23,816 bases of DNA from Undivivens sp041652635 (GTDB lineage: Bacteria; Omnitrophota; Gorgyraeia; Gygaellales; Profunditerraquicolaceae), in NCBI GenBank assembly GCA_041652635.1, contig JBAZGW010000014.1, positions 1 to 23,816 of the forward strand, in the 5' to 3' direction. Each line of letters begins with the position of its first letter. The stretch's first letter is position 1. Position numbers and translations under genes: made by a program. Under the pieces are notes generated by a model. It searched no databases, was not told the origin of the DNA, and saw only the letters and a program-made list of their open reading frames with translations. Shown piece by piece: positions 1-8,028 of the stretch.

Positions 1-9
1 CGTCTATAA

Positions 10-50
10 TAGATCCTTCCCCTTCTCTGTGTTCAGGGTCAGGATGACAA
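10..50. repeat. possible dispersed extragenic repeat downstream of trxB
   Basis: The 88 bases beyond the trxB stop contain no gene. Read on the minus strand they hold GTCATCCTGA, then about 20 bases, then AAGGATCT. From memory, the ends of a repeat found in multiple copies in many bacterial genomes look like this (GTCATCCTGAGCG...GAAGGATCT). Only the ends match here and the middle differs. No clear hairpin followed by a T-run was found, so the operon's terminator is not identified. This is recognised by pattern only. Confidence 0.3.
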
Positions 51-88
51 AAAATGACATCTCTCGCATTTCATATTGTGCAACATTC

Positions 89-1009
89 CTATTGCAAATT
101 CCGGGTTAGTAAATATTTATGCACCGAATCGGCCGCTACCGCCGCTTCACCGCAGGCGTTCACCACCTGGTAAAGGCTCTTGCTCACGCAATCGCCGCAG
201 GCAAAAACCCCTTCCTTGGAAGCTTCCATACGACAACCCGTGATTATAAATCCTGAAGCGTCGGTTTTTAACTGATTATTTAGAAAAGCGGTATTCGGCT
301 CTATGCCTACGAAAATAAACACGCCGTGACAAGCGAGAGAACTCTTTCCTCCGTTGACGGTATCTTTAAGCGACACCGATTCGACCCGGTTCCGGCCGTT
401 TATTTCTTCAAGCACCGAGTTATAAAGGAACTTCAGGCGGCTTTGCGCTCTGGCCTTCTCCTGGAGTATCTCCGCGGCGCGCAGTTCCGAACGCCGGTGG
501 ATAACGGTCACGCTGGAAGCGTAATCGCAGAGAAAAATAGCCTCCTCCAGCGCCTTGTCCCCTCCTCCGACCACAAGCACGTCTTTATTCCTGAAGAACG
601 GGGCATCGCATGTCGCGCAATAAGATACTCCCCTGCCGGTCAATTCCAGTTCGCCTTTTATCCCCAGCCTCTTGGAAGCGGCCCCGCTGGCAATGATCAG
701 GCACCTGGCGCTGCGCGCGCCTTCGGAAGTCTCCAGGGTCACTCCCCGATCAGTAAAGACAACTCCGGTAACCTCGCCTGTTTCAAAAACTACCCCGGTA
801 TCCGCTGCCTGGCGGCGGAAATTCTCTATCAACTCCGCCGTCCCTATCCCCCCGGGAAACCCCGGGTAATTCTCTATGGTAGCGGAAAGAAGTATCTGCC
901 CGCCCGGAGCCGACTTCTCCAGCACCAGGGTATCCATCCTGTAACGTCCGGCGTAAAGGGCGGCGGTCAGACCCGCCGGCCCCGCGCCCAAAATTATCAG
1001 ATCATGCAC
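89..1009 (-). CDS. trxB: thioredoxin-disulfide reductase
   Basis: This FAD- and NADPH-dependent reductase of thioredoxin has 306 aa, the usual length. The N-terminal FAD-binding motif LGAGPAGLTAALYAGR is at residues 7-22. The redox-active CATC motif is at C131/C134, inside the NADPH domain as in low-molecular-weight TrxB. The NADPH-binding parts are VVGGGDKALEEA (from about 147) and HRRSELRA (171-178), and the C-terminal FAD motif GVFACGDC follows. The start is a GTG with GGAGG six bases upstream, and it overlaps the lipA stop by 8 nt. It is the last gene of the operon that begins with trxA (6325), so a thioredoxin and its reductase bracket the transcript. The dinucleotide motif reads GGGDKA rather than the more common GGGNSA, which is acceptable variation. 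Confidence 0.95.
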   Translation of the reverse strand: MHDLIILGAGPAGLTAALYAGRYRMDTLVLEKSAPGGQILLSATIENYPGFPGGIGTAELIENFRRQAADTGVVFETGEVTGVVFTDRGVTLETSEGARSARCLIIASGAASKRLGIKGELELTGRGVSYCATCDAPFFRNKDVLVVGGGDKALEEAIFLCDYASSVTVIHRRSELRAAEILQEKARAQSRLKFLYNSVLEEINGRNRVESVSLKDTVNGGKSSLACHGVFIFVGIEPNTAFLNNQLKTDASGFIITGCRMEASKEGVFACGDCVSKSLYQVVNACGEAAVAADSVHKYLLTRNLQ

Positions 1010-1877
1010 GGTATGCCTCCGTAAATAATGTCTCTGCCATAAACGAACTGCGCACCAACGGCCCGGAAAACACCGCTTTGAAACCCATCTCTCTCGCCGT
1101 TATTTCCCATTCTTTGAAGCATTCCGGCGTTATGAATTCAGCGACAGGCCAATACTCCTTCGAACAAGAAAGATACTGCCCCAGGGTAAGGATATCGCAC
1201 CCGACTTCCCTAAGCATCCGCAAAGTTTCCACAACTTCCTTAGCCTTCTCGCCCATCCCCAGCATAAGCGAAGACTTGGTCAATATACCGGGCCTGCTTT
1301 CCTTGATCCTTCGCAGGAGAGAAAGGGAGAAGGAAAGATCGCTGCCGGGTTTTACGCGGTTGTATAACGCGGGAACGGTCTCCAGATTATGCCCGATCAC
1401 CTCGGGCATCTGTTCCAGCACCGTGTCCAACGCCGAAAAAGAGCGTTTAAAATCCGGGACCAACAATTCCACGCGTATGCCTTGCGGCAACGCCCGCAGA
1501 CGCTTTACGGTCTCGGCAAAGACCGCGGCTCCTCCGTCATCAAGGTCATCCCTGGTCACGGAAGTGATCACCGCGTATTTCAGGCGCAATCTAAGAACAA
1601 CTTCGCTGACGCGGGCAGGTTCAAGGCTATCATAGAAAACCGGATAACTTTCGTCCCGGGAACGCCCGGAAATATTGCAGAACAGACAGCCCCTGGTGCA
1701 ATTCCTCCCCAGGATCAAGAAAGACAACTGCCCCTTTGAGAAACAAACTCCCGTGTTCGGGCAGGCCGCCTCTCTGCAGACGGTATTCACCTCTAATTTG
1801 TCAAGCGCCGCGAGGAATTCGGCAGCGCCCGCTCCGGGCAAGGGCTGGCGCAGCCATTCAGGCAATCTATCTTTCAT
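1002..1877 (-). CDS. lipA: lipoyl synthase (radical SAM)
   Basis: LipA inserts two sulfurs into protein-bound octanoyl groups to make lipoyl cofactor. The 291-aa length fits the family. The auxiliary [4Fe-4S] cluster motif is present as C34-x4-C39-x5-C45, and the radical SAM motif as C60-x3-C64-x2-C67. The C-terminal R276-S277-S278 that supplies the serine ligand of the auxiliary cluster is also present, followed by Phe where Tyr is usual. It overlaps the small upstream gene by 11 nt and trxB by 8 nt, so translation is probably coupled; its own ribosome site is weak. No octanoyltransferase (LipB), lipoate ligase or lipoylated protein gene is in the window. The assignment is secure from the two cysteine motifs. 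Confidence 0.95.
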   Translation of the reverse strand: MKDRLPEWLRQPLPGAGAAEFLAALDKLEVNTVCREAACPNTGVCFSKGQLSFLILGRNCTRGCLFCNISGRSRDESYPVFYDSLEPARVSEVVLRLRLKYAVITSVTRDDLDDGGAAVFAETVKRLRALPQGIRVELLVPDFKRSFSALDTVLEQMPEVIGHNLETVPALYNRVKPGSDLSFSLSLLRRIKESRPGILTKSSLMLGMGEKAKEVVETLRMLREVGCDILTLGQYLSCSKEYWPVAEFITPECFKEWEITAREMGFKAVFSGPLVRSSFMAETLFTEAYRA

Positions 1878-2070
1878 CCTGAAGACTTTTAAAATAGCCG
1901 GAAGACCTATCGTAAGTCTTTTCCGCCCCCGGAGGAAAAAAGCAACCCGGCAGTTCTTTTCTGGCGCGGTGATAAGCCACGCACTCGCAACACATACCTT
2001 TGCGCCCGCATCCCGGATAACTACAACCGCAATTTTCGCTGTTCCGTTCCTGATTCCCGCATATCTTCAT
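1867..2070 (-). CDS. small cysteine-rich protein (DUF6485-like)
   Basis: This 67-aa protein has seven cysteines, several in a CSYPGCGRKGMCCECVAYHR stretch, followed by a LPGCFFPP segment. The spacing suggests metal or cluster binding. It resembles a small uncharacterised cytosolic family (DUF6485) that I recognise by pattern; the function is unknown. The ATG has GGAGG seven bases upstream. The gene sits almost entirely in overlaps and short gaps: its first 50 nt lie in the 3' end of def in another frame, and its last 11 nt overlap the start of lipA. The conserved cysteine pattern, good ribosome site and tight placement argue that it is a real gene. Confidence 0.75.
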   Translation of the reverse strand: MKICGNQERNSENCGCSYPGCGRKGMCCECVAYHRARKELPGCFFPPGAEKTYDRSSGYFKSLQDER

Positions 2071-2575
2071 TCCCGGCCCTCCGATAAAGCGCCGCCAGCT
2101 TTTTCTTCAGGCGCACTTTATTCAACAAAGAAGCGTAATCGATTATCATCCTGCCTTTAAGATGGTCTATCTCATGTTGAAACACACAGGCCAGCAAGCC
2201 TTCCGCCGTAACCGTTACCGTATTGAATTCGTGATCCAGCGCTTTCAAAATGATCTTCCTTGCGCGTTTGACTTTCACGGACACGCCCGGAAGGCTAAGG
2301 CACCCTTCCTCGATCGCCTGAGCCCCTTCTCTGCGGATTATCCTCGGGTTGATCAATTTATATAAACCGGTGCCGATATCGACGACTATCAAAGATTCTC
2401 CGACCCCGATCTGCGGAGCGGCCAGGCCTATGCCGGAATGCCCATACATAAAACGCGCCATCGCGCTCAATAGTTCGCGATGCCTCGCTTCCGGCGCCTT
2501 GACGGCAGCGGCTTTGCCGCGCAGAACGGCGCTTCCGTATATCTTAATCTCTAATTCTGTTTTGCCCATCGACAT
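2021..2575 (-). CDS. def: peptide deformylase
   Basis: Def removes the formyl group from the N-terminal methionine of new proteins, using a metal ion. All three family motifs are present: GIGLAAPQ (residues 48-55), EGCLSLPG with the metal ligand C92, and HEIDH with ligands H134 and H138 and catalytic E135. At 184 aa it is slightly longer than usual, with a charged C-terminal tail. Its first 32 nt overlap panD and its last 50 nt overlap the small Cys-rich gene. No clear ribosome site precedes the ATG at 2575, so translation may be coupled to panD; the in-frame ATG two codons later is an alternative. Confidence 0.95.
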   Translation of the reverse strand: MSMGKTELEIKIYGSAVLRGKAAAVKAPEARHRELLSAMARFMYGHSGIGLAAPQIGVGESLIVVDIGTGLYKLINPRIIRREGAQAIEEGCLSLPGVSVKVKRARKIILKALDHEFNTVTVTAEGLLACVFQHEIDHLKGRMIIDYASLLNKVRLKKKLAALYRRAGNEDMRESGTEQRKLRL

Positions 2576-2894
2576 TCACAATTAGCGGTTTTGCCTGCCT
2601 GGCAGCCGTGTCATCCAAGGAGACATAAGTAACGATGATCACCGTATCCCCCACCACCGCGCTGCGCGCCGCAGGCCCGTTCAGGCAGATCACGCCCGTT
2701 CCCCGGGCGCCGGGGATGGCGTAAGTCTCCAGACGCTGGCCGTTGTTAAGATTCAAGACCTCGACTTTCTCATGAGGGATGATGTCGGCCTTTTCCATAA
2801 GCAGGCTATCAATGGTAATGCTGCCTTCGTAATTTAAGTTGGCCTCGGTGACACTGGCTCTGTGTATCTTGGATTTCAACACCGTTCTCAACAT
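2544..2894 (-). CDS. panD: aspartate 1-decarboxylase, pyruvoyl-dependent
   Basis: PanD makes beta-alanine for pantothenate and coenzyme A. The proenzyme of 116 aa has the self-cleavage site G24-S25, where S25 becomes the pyruvoyl group. K9, R54, T57 and Y58 are at the positions expected of active enzymes. AGGAG lies nine bases before the ATG. It follows ackA with a 16-nt gap and overlaps def. A coenzyme A precursor gene beside pta/ackA makes sense, since acetyl-CoA is the Pta substrate, but panB and panC are not in the window, so this link is only suggestive. Confidence 0.95.
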   Translation of the reverse strand: MLRTVLKSKIHRASVTEANLNYEGSITIDSLLMEKADIIPHEKVEVLNLNNGQRLETYAIPGARGTGVICLNGPAARSAVVGDTVIIVTYVSLDDTAARQAKPLIVNVDGQNRIRD

Positions 2895-2910
2895 TTAAAC
2901 CGTCTCCTCT

Positions 2911-3969
2911 TCAGCCGCGTTTCGCCAGGCTATACGTCTGGCGGGCGATCATCAATTCCTCGTTCGTGGGAATGACCATTACCGCCGGTTTCCTGCGTAA
3001 CGCCGCGAACGTGCCGCGGCAGATCTCCTCACGGACATTCGCCTTATTCTCTCCGATACCTCCGGTAAAAACAAGGGCGTCGCAGCCGCCGAGTACGGCG
3101 ATGTAAGCGCCTATGTATTTTTTGACCCGGTAACAGAACATCTTCACGGCCAGGGCGGCGCGCTTATTTCCTCCCGCCGCCGCTTTATCCAGGTCGCGCA
3201 TATCGTTGCTTATCCCAGAGACGCCTTTAAGGCCGCTTTTTTTGTTCAACAGATCTTCTACTTGCTGCAGATCCAGGTGTTTCTTGCGCATTATATAAGT
3301 TACCAGCGCCGGGTCCATATCTCCGCACCTAGTCCCCATCAGCAGTCCTTCCAGCGGAGTGAACCCCATGCTGGTATCCACCGACCTGCCGCCGTCTATC
3401 GCGGCGATACTGCAGCCGTTGCCGAGATGACAGGTGATGATCTTCAATCCGAAAAGTTTCCTGCCGAGCCGGGCCGCGGCTTCCGCGGCGACGAACTCAT
3501 GGCTGGTGCCATGAAACCCGTATTTACGTATGCCTAACTTTGGATAATATTCATAAGGCAAACCGTACACATAAGCGTGATCCGGCATAGTCTGGTGAAA
3601 CGCGGTATCGAACACCGCCGTCTGCTTTATTCCCGGCAACAGCCTGCGGCAGGCCTTTATCCCGGCGAGATTGGCGGGATTATGCAAAGGAGCTATCGCG
3701 CTGCACTTCTTGATCTTGCCGATCACGCCGCTATCGATCATCACGGGCTTGCGGAAACTTTCCCCGCCGTGCACCACCCTGTGCCCGATCGCGTCCACCG
3801 CCGGCAGGCCTTTAAGTATTTTCTTTAACCCGGTGAAATGATCGGATATATCCGAACCATCCTCGCCGATATGCTCCATAACGCCTTTCAACAAAGACTC
3901 TTCAGAGGGCATGTTGAATACCCTGTATTTTATCGAGGAACTGCCGCTGTTGATGACCAGTATTTTCAT
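2911..3969 (-). CDS. ackA: acetate kinase
   Basis: AckA converts acetyl phosphate and ADP to acetate and ATP. Catalytic and binding residues are recognisable: N7 in NSGSSSIK, R64 in HRVVHGG, D121 in DTAFHQTMP, H153 in FHGTSHE, the HLGNGCSIAA loop, R214 in TRCGDMDP, FTGGIGEN, and E337 in TNEELMIA. At 352 aa it is clearly shorter than the usual roughly 400. The missing residues are near the N-terminus, before HRVVHGG, and near the C-terminus, between GENKANVREE and the TNEEL motif. No catalytic motif is lost, so it should be active. The ATG overlaps the pta stop by one base (TAATG), which fits coupled translation of the Pta-AckA pair. Confidence 0.95.
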   Translation of the reverse strand: MKILVINSGSSSIKYRVFNMPSEESLLKGVMEHIGEDGSDISDHFTGLKKILKGLPAVDAIGHRVVHGGESFRKPVMIDSGVIGKIKKCSAIAPLHNPANLAGIKACRRLLPGIKQTAVFDTAFHQTMPDHAYVYGLPYEYYPKLGIRKYGFHGTSHEFVAAEAAARLGRKLFGLKIITCHLGNGCSIAAIDGGRSVDTSMGFTPLEGLLMGTRCGDMDPALVTYIMRKKHLDLQQVEDLLNKKSGLKGVSGISNDMRDLDKAAAGGNKRAALAVKMFCYRVKKYIGAYIAVLGGCDALVFTGGIGENKANVREEICRGTFAALRRKPAVMVIPTNEELMIARQTYSLAKRG

Positions 3970-4898
3970 TATTCAGCCCTCACGGCGGTGACTGCGGAAC
4001 AATCCACGATGTCCTCTGCGGAACAGCCGCGGGAAAGGTCGCTGCACGGCTTAGATAAACCCAGCAGTATCGGTCCGAGCGCCCTGGCCTTTGCCAGGCG
4101 CTGGGTGAGTTTATAGGAAATGTTCCCGGCCGACAGGTCGGGAAAGATCAGGATATTGGCTTTGCCGGCCATGGGATTGCCCGGCGATTTTATCCGCGCC
4201 ACTTCCGGCACGATGGCCGCGTCCACCTGCAGTTCTCCGTCGGCTTCCAACTGCGGCGCCTTTGATCTCAGTATTTTCAGCGCTTCCACCATCTTCTCCA
4301 CCGATTTCCCCTTGGCGGAACCTTTAGTGGAGTAACTCAACAGCGCCACGCGCGGCGGCATATCCAGGATCCTGCTGCCGAGTTCGGAAGCCGCCAGGGC
4401 GATAGAGGCAACCTGGGCCGCGTCCGGATCGGGAATGACGCCGCAATCGGCGTAAATGAACAGGCCGTTCTGGCCGTATTCGCAATCCGGAACGTCCATA
4501 ATAAAACAACTGCATGCCAGGCCGATATGTTTATCCACTCCCAGGCAAAGGATGGAAGCCCTGACCATATCCGGAGTGGTATGCACTGCGCCGGCGACAA
4601 ATCCGTCCGCCGCCCCCGCTTTAGTTTCCATTGCCGCGTAATAAAGCGGGTCCTCAAATATCCCGCGCGCCTCTTCCTGTGTCATTCCCTTGGCTTTACG
4701 CATCTGGAAGAATTGCTCAGCGTATTTCTCTTTCTTTACCGGGTCTATCTTATCCGGAGTCAGAAGAACGGCGCGCGCTATGCCTTCGCTGTTGATCATC
4801 GCGGCGGCCTCCTGTGTGCGTTTATCGTCGTATTCCGGCAACAGTATCAGCTTATCGGCCGCCCTGGCTTTCTCGCGTATCCTTAAGATGGAATTCAT
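3969..4898 (-). CDS. pta: phosphate acetyltransferase, catalytic domain only
   Basis: Pta interconverts acetyl-CoA plus phosphate with acetyl phosphate plus CoA. The 309 aa cover only the PTA/PTB catalytic domain. Family signatures include GAVHTTPDMVRAS, a GSAKG segment following LLSYSTK, and a C-terminal FPDLSAGNISYKL. AAAGGA precedes the ATG at a normal distance. The upstream gene ends two bases before this start, in another frame, and encodes the P-loop/DRTGG regulatory half that is fused to Pta in Escherichia coli. Together with ackA it forms the ATP-yielding acetate branch. A phosphate butyryltransferase would look similar, but the ackA partner makes Pta the better call. Confidence 0.92.
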   Translation of the reverse strand: MNSILRIREKARAADKLILLPEYDDKRTQEAAAMINSEGIARAVLLTPDKIDPVKKEKYAEQFFQMRKAKGMTQEEARGIFEDPLYYAAMETKAGAADGFVAGAVHTTPDMVRASILCLGVDKHIGLACSCFIMDVPDCEYGQNGLFIYADCGVIPDPDAAQVASIALAASELGSRILDMPPRVALLSYSTKGSAKGKSVEKMVEALKILRSKAPQLEADGELQVDAAIVPEVARIKSPGNPMAGKANILIFPDLSAGNISYKLTQRLAKARALGPILLGLSKPCSDLSRGCSAEDIVDCSAVTAVRAE

Positions 4899-4900
4899 CT

Positions 4901-5989
4901 CTACATTCCTTTCAATATACCTTCCATATCCACATTTTCCCTTATCAATCTCACCACTTCTTCGATCTTATGCTTATCGCACGGGCGTATCTTGACCGTC
5001 ATATCGTGTATACGCGAAGCGACGTTGTAAGTATCCATTTTCGCCAGCAGGACCGGGATGCGGGCTTTGGAAAGCAGGCCCATAATAGACGGATCCGGCA
5101 CTATCCCTCCGGAAAGTATTATCCCGGATATGCGCAGCTTCTCTTTTTCACCGTCCCTGACGCAGCCGAGCGCGGTCATTATCACATCCTCCCGGTCTCC
5201 GGAAGTGATCAGCAGGCTGTCGTCCTCGATATACCTGATTATATTCCGGGGCGTCATTGTCCCGACGATGATCTTACGGATATAAACCTCAATGAACTCC
5301 CTGCCGCAAAGAAGCTCGAAATCGCTTTCCTCCAGGATCTGCTCAATACTGGAATAAGAAAGCAGCGGGGTATACGGCAAAACGCCGAGCACCTTTATCC
5401 CCTTGCGTTCGAGCCCCTTCTTCACCAAAGCCTTGACCTTATCCAGCTTTTCCGGCAGGACTTTATTGATTATCACCCCGATGACCTTGACGCCCTCCTT
5501 GTCGAACAGCGCCTTGTTCAGGACGATCTCGTCTATCGGCCTGCCCACCCCTCCGGAAGAAATGATCACCGCCTTGGACCCGAGCATCCTGGCGACCGCG
5601 GCGTTCGAATGGTCGAAGACCGATCCCACCCCGGCGTGACCCGTTCCTTCAATGATCACCAGGTCCTTATCCCGCGAAACCCTGCGGAAGGCGTCTTTGA
5701 TCCGCCGGGAGATCGCGGCACCGTTCGGTTTGACGATATAATTCTCGGTGAAACCGTGTTCAACGGCGATCGGGCTCATATCTTTTATCCCGCCCTTTAT
5801 GCCGCAGACTTCCTCCAGAAGCAAAGAATCTTCGTCGATCTTGAGCCCGTCCTCCTCCAGATAACGCTGCCCGATGGGTTTGATGAAACCCACGCAGCTG
5901 AACCTGCGCTGGAAGTTACAAACAAGCCCCAGGCTGGCAGTGGTCTTGCCGTCATTCTGCTGAGTTGCGGCAATAAATATTTTTCTCAT
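4901..5989 (-). CDS. P-loop (BioD-like) + DRTGG domain protein, Pta-associated
   Basis: This 362-aa protein matches the N-terminal two thirds of long Pta enzymes. A dethiobiotin-synthetase-like P-loop domain occupies about residues 1-210, with the loop at ATQQNDGKTT (D13-G14-K15-T16). A DRTGG domain follows (about 215-320), including ITSGDREDVI. In E. coli Pta the equivalent region is regulatory and not needed for catalysis; the ligand here is unknown. It is followed after two bases by pta, so the two products probably act together. The ATG at 5989 lacks a strong ribosome site and lies 21 nt after the trxA stop. Dethiobiotin synthetase itself is unlikely because of the DRTGG domain and the neighbours. 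Confidence 0.85.
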   Translation of the reverse strand: MRKIFIAATQQNDGKTTASLGLVCNFQRRFSCVGFIKPIGQRYLEEDGLKIDEDSLLLEEVCGIKGGIKDMSPIAVEHGFTENYIVKPNGAAISRRIKDAFRRVSRDKDLVIIEGTGHAGVGSVFDHSNAAVARMLGSKAVIISSGGVGRPIDEIVLNKALFDKEGVKVIGVIINKVLPEKLDKVKALVKKGLERKGIKVLGVLPYTPLLSYSSIEQILEESDFELLCGREFIEVYIRKIIVGTMTPRNIIRYIEDDSLLITSGDREDVIMTALGCVRDGEKEKLRISGIILSGGIVPDPSIMGLLSKARIPVLLAKMDTYNVASRIHDMTVKIRPCDKHKIEEVVRLIRENVDMEGILKGM

Positions 5990-6010
5990 CGCAAAACCCG
6001 CGGCTGAAGT

Positions 6011-6325
6011 TTAACTGAGGTATCCCTCTATTTTTCTTTTAAGTTCGGGCTTACCGAGCGCGCCGACGATTTGCTCCATAACGCGGCCGTTCCGGAAGAA
6101 TATCAAGGTGGGTATGGACATTATCCCGTACTGTGTGGGAGTGCGGGAATTATCATCTATGTTCATCTTCACGAATTTGACTCTGCCGGAGAACTCCTTC
6201 TCCAATTCCTCGATCACCGGGCCGAGCATCTTGCAGGGGCCGCACCAGGGCGCCCAGAAATCCACCAACACAGGCAAAGTTGATTCAAGCACCTCACTCT
6301 GGAACGCGTCATCATTAATATTCAC
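6011..6325 (-). CDS. trxA: thioredoxin
   Basis: This is a small disulfide-reducing protein of 104 aa. It has the classic WCGPC active site (C28, C31), FWAP before it, and the cis-proline in the SIPT segment (P72). I place the start at the GTG at 6325 because AAGGAG lies eight bases upstream and the protein then has the standard thioredoxin length. A longer reading from 6430 would add 35 residues with no thioredoxin character and would overlap the secretin stop. It is the first gene of the trxA-to-trxB operon. The matching reductase is the last gene of the same operon, so the pair can be expressed together. Confidence 0.93.
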   Translation of the reverse strand: MNINDDAFQSEVLESTLPVLVDFWAPWCGPCKMLGPVIEELEKEFSGRVKFVKMNIDDNSRTPTQYGIMSIPTLIFFRNGRVMEQIVGALGKPELKRKIEGYLS

Positions 6326-6361
6326 GGGAAATATCTCCTTCAATAAGGTTAAAAGAGGGGG

Positions 6362-6367
6362 ATTATA
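6362..6367 (-). promoter_or_regulatory. candidate -10 box for the trxA-pta-ackA-trxB operon
   Basis: A perfect TATAAT on the minus strand lies 36 nt before the trxA GTG, in the 101-nt gap after the secretin gene. A TTGACC occurs upstream, but the spacer is 20 nt, longer than the ideal 17, and there is no extended -10 TG. It is a plausible sigma-70-type start for the nine-gene operon, since this is the only sizeable gap before trxA. Confidence 0.45.
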
Positions 6368-6426
6368 CCTTGGGAAGGACCTCCGCCGGTCAAGCCGTTC
6401 CGGCCGGATCCTGTTTTCGTAAAATA

Positions 6427-8028
6427 TCATAAATCGGGCGATTTTTCAAGCATTTTGTCCGTTGAAGCGGAAAGCGAAAGTTCGGAGATCACCGGCAAGG
6501 GGATTTTCACCGGCAGCCTCGAACGGAAAGCATTATTTACCGGGACAAAACGCGCGGCGGCGGCCGGCTGGATGCCGTTATTCACCAGGTGAGGCGTCAA
6601 TAAGACGACCAATTCTTTACGTTTATGCTCCTGCGAACGGCTCCGGAAAAAAGCGCCCAGAAAAGGGATATCCCCCAGAAAGGGGACCTTTTTGACCGTC
6701 AGGGACTTTTCGTCGCTGTTCAACCCGGCGATCAATAAAGTGACCCCGTCTTTAAGCATAACCGTGGTCTCCGTCTCGGAAGTGCTGACAACGGGCACCT
6801 GCGTCACTTTCCCCTCTGCTATAATATCTTCCCTGCGCGAAGAACTCACTTCCGGGTGTATGCGCATAGTCACATAACCGTCGCTGTTGATAAATGGAGT
6901 GACAAAAAGTTTGATCCCGACATCGATAAAATTAACGTTCTGGGCGGAGATACTGTCATCGCTTTCCAACACGGATATGGAAGAAGTTATATACGCGTCT
7001 TTTGTCCCCACCATTATCTTTGCCTGCTCATTGTTGAGCACCATTATACGCGGGCTGGAGAGTATGCGCACCCTGCCTATAGTGCGCAGCATATCGATGA
7101 CCGCTTTGTATTGTCCCGGCTCTCCCGGCGTGACCGTGGGCGTGCCGATTATCAGGCGGTTTGCCGTGCCTATCGGCAGCTGCCCGCTAACGCGAAAATG
7201 TTTGTTCACCCAATAATCCCAGTCCACGCCCATTTCGAACTTGTCTTCCGGGCTGACCTCTATGATCTGCGCGTCGATCAACACCTGCCTGGGCTTTTCG
7301 TCGAACGCCGCGATCAACTCCGCGATCTCCGACACCCGCCTGGGATAATCGGTCACCGCGATCTTATTGTTCTCCTCGTCAACGCGCAACGAACCGCAGC
7401 CGGGTGTAAGCCTGTCCTGGATCTTGGCCGATAACCTGGCGGCGCGCGCGAAACGCAAAGAAAACACCCTGGTTTCAATGCCCGGGATATCGGCTTTAGC
7501 GGCATAACCCAGCATCTCGGAAAGTTTAGCAGGATTGTCTATAACGATCAATGTGTTCGAGACACTCTCGGCGATCACTCTCCCCTGCGGGGATTTGACT
7601 TGGCTGAGGAACTCAACCAAGCCTTTGGCGGAAGCGTATTTCAATTGCACTGTCCCCGATACGAGCCCGGAATTGTAACGTTCCCCGTGCAACACCTCAT
7701 ATTCCCTTTGCGTAAGCACGCGGCATATTCCTCCTTCTCTCTCACAGGCGAGGTCATTGGACATAAGGATCAACTCAAAAGCGGCTTCAGGATCAACATC
7801 TTTGACAAAAAGCGTGACTTTTCCCCGCACACTGCTTCCCATAACAATGTTCAACCCCGCTTTTTCCGAGACGACCTGTAAAGCCCCGGAAATATCCGCA
7901 TCATTCATTTCAAGAGAGATCAACCCGTTCTCATTCGTATCCCGCGTTTCCTGCGCCTCGACTGGAGCGGCGTGACAGATCCCAATAACGAAGAATAACA
8001 CCGCGGCCGCCTTACAAAGAAAGTTCAT
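6427..8028 (-). CDS. secretin of a type II secretion/type IV pilus system (GspD/PilQ-like)
   Basis: This 533-aa outer-membrane channel protein starts with a signal peptide (hydrophobic core about residues 7-20). An STN/N0-type domain (about 35-110) and secretin N-domains follow (about 125-260, including SVSNTLIVIDNPAKL and EENNKIAVTDYPRRV). The secretin pore domain (about 310-500) ends in VPFLGDIPFLGAFFRS and ELVVLLTPHLV, the family signature. A tail of about 40 residues follows. AAAGGAG lies upstream of the ATG. The gene overlaps the PilO/PilP-like gene by 17 nt, completing a three-gene minus-strand operon. PilQ and GspD cannot be separated from sequence alone; there is no AMIN domain, which slightly favours the GspD style. 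Confidence 0.88.
   Translation of the reverse strand: MNFLCKAAAVLFFVIGICHAAPVEAQETRDTNENGLISLEMNDADISGALQVVSEKAGLNIVMGSSVRGKVTLFVKDVDPEAAFELILMSNDLACEREGGICRVLTQREYEVLHGERYNSGLVSGTVQLKYASAKGLVEFLSQVKSPQGRVIAESVSNTLIVIDNPAKLSEMLGYAAKADIPGIETRVFSLRFARAARLSAKIQDRLTPGCGSLRVDEENNKIAVTDYPRRVSEIAELIAAFDEKPRQVLIDAQIIEVSPEDKFEMGVDWDYWVNKHFRVSGQLPIGTANRLIIGTPTVTPGEPGQYKAVIDMLRTIGRVRILSSPRIMVLNNEQAKIMVGTKDAYITSSISVLESDDSISAQNVNFIDVGIKLFVTPFINSDGYVTMRIHPEVSSSRREDIIAEGKVTQVPVVSTSETETTVMLKDGVTLLIAGLNSDEKSLTVKKVPFLGDIPFLGAFFRSRSQEHKRKELVVLLTPHLVNNGIQPAAAARFVPVNNAFRSRLPVKIPLPVISELSLSASTDKMLEKSPDL

Noticed and set aside
326..1024. 232-residue plus-strand frame opposite trxB
   Set aside because: It is antisense to a well-supported thioredoxin reductase and has no motif of its own.
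2911..3969. AckA as a truncated pseudogene
   Set aside because: Start, stop and all catalytic motifs are intact; only loop regions are shorter.
4814..6007. 397-residue open frame on the plus strand
   Set aside because: It is antisense to the P-loop/DRTGG gene, whose motifs are clear. The plus-strand product has no recognisable domain, and its Pro/His/Asp/Arg-rich look is typical of an antisense shadow in GC-biased codons.
6326..6430. N-terminal extension of thioredoxin from 6430
   Set aside because: A GTG with a strong AAGGAG at 6325 gives the standard thioredoxin, and the extension contains the candidate promoter.
6856..7434. 192-residue plus-strand frame opposite the secretin
   Set aside because: It is antisense to the secretin gene and shows no family features.
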